DNA of 12,356 nucleotides from contig JAJRTI010000162.1 in NCBI GenBank assembly GCA_024278415.1, positions 1 to 12,356 on the forward strand, in the 5' to 3' direction. Of the stretch, positions 7,208-12,356 are shown piece by piece (position 1 is the stretch's first letter; every line of letters begins with the position of its first letter). Under the pieces are notes generated by a model that saw only the letters and a list, made by a program, of their open reading frames with translations, was not told where the DNA came from and ran no database searches. A program made the translations under genes and the position numbers. Origin of the DNA: Planctomycetota bacterium. GTDB taxonomy: Bacteria; Planctomycetota; Brocadiia; JAJRTI01.

Positions 7208-8575
7208 TTACTCCGGCAACTGCGTCCGCGCGGCGATCTTGGCCTCGTCGGTGTTGGCCGATTTGAGCACTTCCACGTGCGCGTCGAGCAGGCGCTTGGC
7301 CACGTCCTTGTTGGCCGCGTACACGTTGCGTTCCTCGCCGGGGTCGTCGGGCAGATGATACAGCTCGGCCGGGAAGCTGGGGCCGCGGTACTGGAGCGTC
7401 CACTCGCCGTCCGTGATCGCCGAGGTGAGCGACTTCTCCGGGTTGGGGTTCAGGTTGTTGGAGGTGATCGCCACCTCGCGCACCGCGCCGAGGTTCTCTC
7501 CCTTCACCAGCGGCAACAGCGACACGCCGTCGAGCGGTTCGGGCTTCTGCACCCCGGCGATGTCCATGATGGTCGGGAAGAAGTCGTGCGGCTGCGCGAG
7601 GAAGTCGCTGCGCTGTGGCGGGGCGCCGGGAAGGTACCACATCCAGACAATGTGCGCGACCGGACCGTAGAACGGCCAGGAACCGTCGGGGCCGTTGCCG
7701 CTCTTGCCGATGCGGCCGTGGTCGCCCACGTAATGGCCGTGGTCGGATAGGATGGTGATCGCGGTGTTCTCCATCAGGCCGAGTTGCTCGACCTTCTCGA
7801 ACAGCCGGCCCATCCACGTGTCCACGAGCGCGCACTCGCCGGAGTAGAGCGCTTGCGTGTAGCGCAGTTCTTCGGGGCTCAGGTAGCCGCAGTCGTCGTA
7901 GGCCGGATGGTCGACGACTTCGCCGCGGTACCCGGGGTCGTACCTATCCACATAGTGCTTCGGCGGATCCCACGGCTCGTGGGGGTCGAAGGTGTCGATG
8001 TAGAGGAAGAAGCGGTCGTGGGTATAGTTGTGTTCGAGCCAGTCGCAGGCGCGCTGCATGGTGCGCGCGACGAACGTATCGGCCTCGCCTTTCCAGTGGG
8101 CCGCGCGCCAGCGATAGTGGTTGTTGCGCATGCGCTCGGGCCCGCGAATCTTCTCCGGCGCGCAAGGCAGCGGCACCGCGATGTCGTCCGTGATCGCGCG
8201 GTCGCCCTCTTGGCCGCGGAGCCAATCCCACGCGGTGAAGCCGCGGTCGAAGTTGTGGCCGTCGCGGATCAGGTGCGGCGTGTCGCAGATCAGCATGCTC
8301 GTGTATCCGCCGTCCTCGGTGAGGTATTGCGCGAGCACGCGCTCGTCCGGCGGCAGCGGCGTCCACCCGCGGAACGGGAACGTGAGCCGGCCGGTCATCA
8401 TGTCCGTGCGCGTAGGGATGGTGGGGAACGACGCTTGGTACGCCTTGTCGAGCACGGTGCACTTCTGTGCAAACGCGTCGAGGTGGGGCGTGTGCGACTT
8501 CCACCACGGGCACTTGTCCACGAACCCGAGATGGTCGTAGCGAAACGTGTCGGTCATGATGGCGATGACGTTCAT
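7208..8575 (-). CDS. Sulfatase-family hydrolase with Thr at the nucleophile position
   Basis: The 455-residue protein has the alkaline phosphatase/sulfatase fold. The N-terminus MNVIAIMTDTFRYDHLG supplies metal ligand D9, but the second Asp usual in sulfatases is T10. The signature C/S-x-P-S/T-R-(4)-T-G-R is present as T52-I-P-T-R-(4)-T-G-R, so the residue normally converted to formylglycine is Thr. DPHEPW, LSDHGHYVGDHG (D278, H279) and GKSG (K291) complete the usual active-site motifs. Formylglycine-generating enzymes act on Cys or Ser, so this protein is probably not a conventional sulfatase. Thr is the nucleophile in phosphodiesterase and phosphotransferase branches of the superfamily, so phosphoester or phosphonate chemistry, or a non-catalytic role, is possible. 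There is no signal peptide, so it is likely cytoplasmic. ATG 8575 follows AAGGAG (8592-8587) at 11 bases. A TATAAG at 8604-8599 could be a -10, but has no good -35. It lies directly upstream of the GH42 gene. Confidence 0.88.
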   Translation of the reverse strand: MNVIAIMTDTFRYDHLGFVDKCPWWKSHTPHLDAFAQKCTVLDKAYQASFPTIPTRTDMMTGRLTFPFRGWTPLPPDERVLAQYLTEDGGYTSMLICDTPHLIRDGHNFDRGFTAWDWLRGQEGDRAITDDIAVPLPCAPEKIRGPERMRNNHYRWRAAHWKGEADTFVARTMQRACDWLEHNYTHDRFFLYIDTFDPHEPWDPPKHYVDRYDPGYRGEVVDHPAYDDCGYLSPEELRYTQALYSGECALVDTWMGRLFEKVEQLGLMENTAITILSDHGHYVGDHGRIGKSGNGPDGSWPFYGPVAHIVWMWYLPGAPPQRSDFLAQPHDFFPTIMDIAGVQKPEPLDGVSLLPLVKGENLGAVREVAITSNNLNPNPEKSLTSAITDGEWTLQYRGPSFPAELYHLPDDPGEERNVYAANKDVAKRLLDAHVEVLKSANTDEAKIAARTQLPE

Positions 8576-8729
8576 GCTTTACGCAACTCCTTGTCTTGCT
8601 TATAGCGATGCGCTCTTCTCTCTCGGTTCGGGAAGCGCTTGATCAGGGATGGGAGATAGCTTCCGAAGACATTGCAGAGGCCGCGCGACAGAATGCGCCC
8701 GCACACGCGGCAGAGGCTGAGGCGGCCCA

Positions 8730-11700
8730 CTACCTGGCAACCGCCGCCAGCAGCTTCCCAACGTAGTGCTTCTTGTCATCGGTCATGAACAGCACGTGCC
8801 GCTTCTCCAACTCAGGCCGGGACAGGCCCCAGTCCAGTTGCGTGTGCTTGGTCCACGAGAGGATGAAGCTGTTCAGCACCACGTCGGGATCGGCGAGTCG
8901 GGCTTCAACGTCCTTGATTCTCTTGTGCAGTTCGATTTTCTTGCTCGCCGGGCCTTCGTGCACCAGGCCGTGGGGCTCGATGAACGTGACGTACTGCTTG
9001 CCGTCTTGCAGCAGCCACATGATGAAGTCGGGGTGAAAGTTGCCGGCCTCGAAGAAGCCCACGCCGCGGCCGCGGCTCATGTTCCGCAGCAGGAACAGCT
9101 CCTTGCCGTCCTTCTCAAACTCCGCTTGGTGGGCGTCGCAATGAGCCTTCAGATCGGACACGAACTGGTACTCGCTCTCGTTCAGCGCCACGGGCAGGAT
9201 CGTGATCTTCCCGCCCTTGCGCAGGTGGAACAGAGGCTCGTATAGGTGCCGACCAAAGTTGACCGCGCACAGATCGCCCACATGGAGCAGCTTGTCTTTG
9301 TGCTTCGCCAGATCCTCTTTGATCTGCTGGATGCTCTGGATGACCTGCTCCTCCGAGCCGTCCACGATGAGTTGGTATTCGCCGGTGTCCGGGAAGTTAT
9401 CGTCCCCCTTTTCCAGCTCGCGCAGCTCCAGCCGCGGCTCGATGAACGCGCTCTTGCAGTGGTTGTAGTAGTGCTCGCAGTACCGCTTCAGCAGTTCAGC
9501 CGCGACCTGCTGCCAGAGCCTCACGTTGTCGAAGCCCGTCGGTGCGAGCCGGTCGGCAGGGATGTAGAGCGTGTACCAACCATGGTCCTCCAGAAGTCTG
9601 CGGATGCCCGCCTTGGAGACGTTGATATTCAACCAGCTCCGCTCGCGCTTGAACTGCTCCACCTCGAAGAACAACGCGTCGTAGTCGAGAAGCGCGCAGT
9701 GCTCTCTTTCGAGCGCGCCTCTGTGCTTTTGCGCGGCTTGGCTGCTTCCTCGTGACTGCACCGCCTGGATTCGCGGATACCAGTCTGAGACGATCGTGTT
9801 GTGCCTGAGATAATCGGGGATCTCGCCAAGCGTTGGGACCGGGGCATCGCGTTTGAAGTCGTATTCGCGGCCATCGGAGGCCTTACGCTTCGGCCGGAGA
9901 GTCTTCAGTCGCTTGCCGAAGTCGTACGTCACGTTCAGCGGGATCGTGATCGTCTTCCTGCGTTCGTTGCCGGGGAGCCCTTCCTCTTTGAGGAACGTAC
10001 GGAACTTCTCCATGAAGTCCGCCTCGATGCCGAACACGTTCAGCGTCTCCAGTTCCTCGATGAACTTCGGCGCAGGCTTTGGCAGAAGCGTGTGTCCGCT
10101 GCGCTTGAGGCTCCACTCGCAACCTTTGAGCCGCACCCCGCGGCCGAAGAGCTGGATGATCTGCGTGCCTTCGCTCTTGCCTACGTGCATCAGCCCCATC
10201 GTGCTCACCCGCCAACAGTCCCAGCCCTCGACAAATTTCTTCGACCCGATCAGCAGATTCACAGGCGAACTCGAATCATGGACCGTTGAGAACATGGCCC
10301 CGGTGAACTCGCTGTCCGCCACTTCCACGTGCTCGCACACGTCGTCGCAGTGCTTGGAGAGCCCCAGCGCATCGCCCACGTTGATCAGCCCGAAAGGCTC
10401 CTCCGCCGCGCCGCACCTGAGCGCGATCTCGCCGGAGTCGCCCTTGATCCGCGACAGCGTCAGCACGCCACCGGCCGGGCTGTTGAAGAGCCGGGCCAGC
10501 ATGTCCTGGTAGAGATCCTCAACCGTCTCGCCGGCGTTCATCTGCTTGGCCAAGTAGTTGAACGATCCCGCGAAGATGTCGCCGCCTTCCTCGTCGAGCA
10601 GCCCCGTGTCCTGCCCCGTGCCCGTGATGATCTGCCCGATCCGTCGCTGCGCATCTTGCGGCGCGTGTAGGAAGTTGGCCACGAACTGGGCGATCTTCGC
10701 CACGTCCGACGCCACGGCCTTCTCAGCCTTAGTGCCCGCGGCCTTCACCACGCTGTTGCCTACGAACACCCACATCGGTTTTTCGAGATTGAACGGCAGT
10801 AACGCCGTGCGCTGGTCGTCGTACACGCGCCGTTGCTGGTAGAACTTCAGCAGGCACGCCGCCAGATAGGTCTCGTACGTTTCCTCGAACGATTGCGACA
10901 GATTCAGAATCTGGTAGTCCTTGCCGAACCCATCCTCGTAGAAGTAGCGGTACGAGTAGTCGAAGATCGTGGTCTTGGCGTAGCTGTTCTCGAAGGCTTC
11001 GTTCTTGGCCGCGGCCACGGCCTGGGCGAAGGTGGCCGAATACTCGAACGTGAAGCCCTTCGCGCACAGCATGTTCCGCCGGCTGAACCACGCTCCCTCA
11101 TCCTTGCCGCTCATGCCGCGGTGGCCCTCATCCACTAGGACCAGGTTCTGGTCGCCAAGGCTCCGCGTCGCGATGGTGTTCGGGCCTTCCTGGTCCTGGA
11201 GCTTCGTGATCTCCAGCACGTCCACGCGGCGCAGGCCCTTGGCCTCCGCGGTGAACAGGGTATTCCGGCCGCCCACGAACCATTCGGACTTGATGCCGCT
11301 CTGGTCGAACTCTCGCAGGTGCTGCTCGCTGAGGCGCTCGTTGGGTGTCAGCAGAATCACGCGTGACAGATCGTCCGAACGCCCGGCCTGTTTTGCGTAG
11401 TGCTGGAACTGGAGCAGGTTCACGTGCATGATCAGCGTCTTGCCCGACCCCGTCGCGTTCTGGTAGCAGAGCTTGTTCAGGTCGTCGTCCTCATACGGCG
11501 GCACGTCCGCGAACCCATCCCAATGCCGGTTGAAACGCTCCACGTACTCGTTCAAGCTCGACAGCAGTCCGTCCCGGTCGTTGAAGTATCGGTCCAGGTA
11601 GACCTCGGTGAACAGCAGCGTCAGCCACTGGAAGTACTTCCACACCACCGGCCGGTCCCGCTTCTCGTTGATCCGTTGCGTGTGGCGGAAGATGTTCTCC

Positions 11701-11972
11701 TCGTAGTACTGGAGCTGCTGCCGGCCGAGCGGGGCTTCATGGAACAGCGGCGCGGCCACCAAGTTGTGGAAGAACCGATGCGTGTTGCTCTCGTCCAGAC
11801 CCTCCATCTGCGGATCCTGGATCGGCTGGGCAAGTATGTGCATGGGGCGCACGGCCCGGCCGTCGACCTTCCACTCATGCAGCGGGTCGATTCCGAACTG
11901 GCTGATGAGCCATTGGTTCAGCAGCAGCTTGTTGCGAAATCCATGCTGCTTGGGTTTGCTTCGTCTTGCCAT
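8730..11972 (-). CDS. Type III restriction enzyme Res-like SF2 helicase/nuclease
   Basis: The 1080-residue protein has the layout of type III restriction Res subunits: an ATP-dependent DNA translocase with a C-terminal nuclease. Helicase motifs are Walker A NATGSGKT (K178), DEGH (D281-H284), SATF, the motif V-like GSKKFVEGWDCWR, and motif VI QLFGRGVR (Q607-R614). The C-terminal HPDFIMWL (D982) followed by FIEPHG (E999, H1001) looks like a PD-(D/E)xK site with His in place of Lys. About 170 residues precede Walker A. Type III enzymes need a Mod methylase for target recognition, and none is in the window. The gene could be solitary, or Mod may lie beyond position 12356. Start choice is uncertain: ATG 11972 (MARRSKPKQHG) and ATG 11996 (MPRRPKTPMARR) both lack a Shine-Dalgarno. 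The open frame runs on to 12119 only because it crosses a palindromic repeat. A dense hairpin array lies directly upstream and may affect transcription. Confidence 0.88.
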   Translation of the reverse strand: MARRSKPKQHGFRNKLLLNQWLISQFGIDPLHEWKVDGRAVRPMHILAQPIQDPQMEGLDESNTHRFFHNLVAAPLFHEAPLGRQQLQYYEENIFRHTQRINEKRDRPVVWKYFQWLTLLFTEVYLDRYFNDRDGLLSSLNEYVERFNRHWDGFADVPPYEDDDLNKLCYQNATGSGKTLIMHVNLLQFQHYAKQAGRSDDLSRVILLTPNERLSEQHLREFDQSGIKSEWFVGGRNTLFTAEAKGLRRVDVLEITKLQDQEGPNTIATRSLGDQNLVLVDEGHRGMSGKDEGAWFSRRNMLCAKGFTFEYSATFAQAVAAAKNEAFENSYAKTTIFDYSYRYFYEDGFGKDYQILNLSQSFEETYETYLAACLLKFYQQRRVYDDQRTALLPFNLEKPMWVFVGNSVVKAAGTKAEKAVASDVAKIAQFVANFLHAPQDAQRRIGQIITGTGQDTGLLDEEGGDIFAGSFNYLAKQMNAGETVEDLYQDMLARLFNSPAGGVLTLSRIKGDSGEIALRCGAAEEPFGLINVGDALGLSKHCDDVCEHVEVADSEFTGAMFSTVHDSSSPVNLLIGSKKFVEGWDCWRVSTMGLMHVGKSEGTQIIQLFGRGVRLKGCEWSLKRSGHTLLPKPAPKFIEELETLNVFGIEADFMEKFRTFLKEEGLPGNERRKTITIPLNVTYDFGKRLKTLRPKRKASDGREYDFKRDAPVPTLGEIPDYLRHNTIVSDWYPRIQAVQSRGSSQAAQKHRGALEREHCALLDYDALFFEVEQFKRERSWLNINVSKAGIRRLLEDHGWYTLYIPADRLAPTGFDNVRLWQQVAAELLKRYCEHYYNHCKSAFIEPRLELRELEKGDDNFPDTGEYQLIVDGSEEQVIQSIQQIKEDLAKHKDKLLHVGDLCAVNFGRHLYEPLFHLRKGGKITILPVALNESEYQFVSDLKAHCDAHQAEFEKDGKELFLLRNMSRGRGVGFFEAGNFHPDFIMWLLQDGKQYVTFIEPHGLVHEGPASKKIELHKRIKDVEARLADPDVVLNSFILSWTKHTQLDWGLSRPELEKRHVLFMTDDKKHYVGKLLAAVAR

Positions 11973-12020
11973 AGGTGTTTTCGGTCGTCTCGGCATCGGT
12001 GCGCTGAAAGCGCTACACTC

Positions 12021-12136
12021 CATAGCCCAGTGCAAGTGCGTTCGGCCGCCCAAGCGGGCGAACGCACTTGCACTGGGATAGAGGGAACACAGGCGGGAAC
12101 AACGCTGAAAGCGTTGCACACGGCCCGCCCTTGTGG
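12021..12136 (-). repeat. Dispersed palindromic repeat, right copy (inverted)
   Basis: Read on the - strand this runs from CCACAAG through GGGCGGGCCG, GTGCAACGCTTTCAGCGTTG, CCCAGTGCAAGTGCGTTCG and CGCCCGCT to CTTGCACTGGGCTATG, the same order as 9-132 on the + strand. The inner inverted repeat is intact here, with 19-base perfect arms and a 14-base spacer, whereas it is decayed in the left copy. GTG-CAA-CGC-TTT-CAG-CG inside the repeat reads as MQRFQR and gives false starts to open frames at both ends of the window. Confidence 0.75.
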
Positions 12137-12257
12137 CACGCCTTCAGCGTGCATATGCTGTCGGCGACACCTGACTCTGGGAAGCCCAACGGGCTTCCGT
12201 AAACCAGCCCAGGGTTCGCGAGCTTCGCAACCCTGGGTGAGGAATGGCCCTGTTTCT

Positions 12258-12316
12258 TCTCCCCCCTTCCGCTTCTTCTGGCCGCTTGGCGGCCAGAAGA
12301 AGCGGAAGGGGGGAGA
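12258..12316. repeat. 28-base-pair perfect hairpin with a TTG loop
   Basis: The arm 12258-12285, beginning TCTCCCCCCTTCCGC, is fully complementary to 12289-12316, leaving only TTG at 12286-12288 unpaired. It is the longest perfect stem in the window and is strand-biased (pyrimidine-rich left arm, purine-rich right arm). It is not followed by a T-tract on either strand. Confidence 0.85.
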
Positions 12317-12356
12317 GAATTCGAGAGATCATCGCCCACCACCCAGGGTAGCGGAC

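Larger units (their letters stand above)
12001..12316. repeat. Array of seven hairpins upstream of the helicase/nuclease gene
   Basis: This 316-base stretch has no supported gene and is mostly inverted repeats. In order: GCGCT-GAA-AGCGC (12001-12013); 19-base perfect arms at 12026-12044/12059-12077; CAACGCT-GAA-AGCGTTG (12100-12116); CACGC-5-GCGTG (12137-12151); GGAAGCCC-AAC-GGGCTTCC (12180-12198); CCCAGGGTT plus GCGA paired across GCT with one bulged C (12208-12237); and a 28-base perfect stem (12258-12316). Most loops are three bases. None is followed by a clear T-tract. CCCAGGGT recurs near 12347, so the array may continue past the window end. The remaining bases, 12317-12356, hold nothing else I can recognise. 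Confidence 0.8.

Noticed and set aside
5775..7358. Long open frame on the + strand opposite the GH42 gene
   Set aside because: It mirrors the codon structure of the GH42 gene in GC-rich DNA, encodes no recognisable family and has no ribosome binding site.
8608..8766. Small + strand frame (52 codons, Ala/Glu-rich) between the sulfatase-like and helicase genes
   Set aside because: It has no Shine-Dalgarno, a GC-poor third position compared with its neighbours, runs into the 3' end of the helicase gene and resembles nothing I know.
11973..12119. N-terminal extension of the helicase/nuclease to 12119
   Set aside because: The extra residues are translated from a palindromic repeat that also occurs at the left end of the window; family-like sequence starts only after ATG 11972.
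12001..12316. CRISPR array
   Set aside because: The repeats are inverted and differ in length and sequence; there are no regular direct repeats with unique spacers and no cas genes.

Overview
The window is GC-rich bacterial DNA with seven protein genes and an unusually rich set of intergenic palindromes. The gene types are a Gfo/Idh/MocA oxidoreductase, a GH42 beta-galactosidase-like enzyme, a sulfatase-family hydrolase, an M42 peptidase, a threonine aldolase, a membrane-anchored HEAT-like protein and a large type III restriction-type helicase/nuclease. Together with the palindromes and the use of GTG/TTG starts, they fit an environmental heterotrophic bacterium of the Planctomycetes/Verrucomicrobia/Lentisphaerae kind or a similar candidate phylum. 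This placement is an inference from gene content only; there is no rRNA or marker gene here.

Layout. Positions 1-685 are intergenic. They hold a degraded copy of a dispersed repeat (9-132), a double palindrome (412-469) and a possible promoter for the first gene. A Gfo/Idh/MocA oxidoreductase (686-1657, +) is followed by a second double palindrome (1671-1740). Next comes a tight + strand group: an M42 aminopeptidase/endoglucanase-type gene interrupted by one in-frame TAG (1832-2884), an L-threonine aldolase (2881-3927) whose GTG start overlaps the upstream stop, and a HEAT-like protein with one membrane anchor (3920-4978). On the - strand lie a GH42 beta-galactosidase (5064-7049) and, upstream of it, a sulfatase-family protein (7208-8575) with Thr where the formylglycine-forming Cys/Ser should be. 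The gap between these two holds two related hairpins. The - strand gene at 8730-11972 encodes a 1080-residue SF2 helicase with a C-terminal PD-(D/E)xK-like motif. Positions 12001-12316, just upstream of it, are a dense run of hairpins including an inverted copy of the repeat at the left end of the window.

How the genes may work together. The sulfatase-like protein and GH42 enzyme could act in turn on a decorated galactoside, and the Gfo/Idh/MocA protein could process a released sugar. The M42-aldolase-HEAT group looks co-translated, with no obvious shared pathway beyond peptide and amino acid turnover. The helicase/nuclease is probably a defence gene, but no modification methylase lies in the window.

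Most notable: (1) palindromes with REP/BIME-like architecture and GTAG feet; (2) the hairpin array with a constant TTC loop and covarying stems; (3) the Thr-type sulfatase; (4) the single amber codon in an otherwise intact M42 gene; (5) the apparently solitary type III Res-like protein with an E-P-H nuclease motif.
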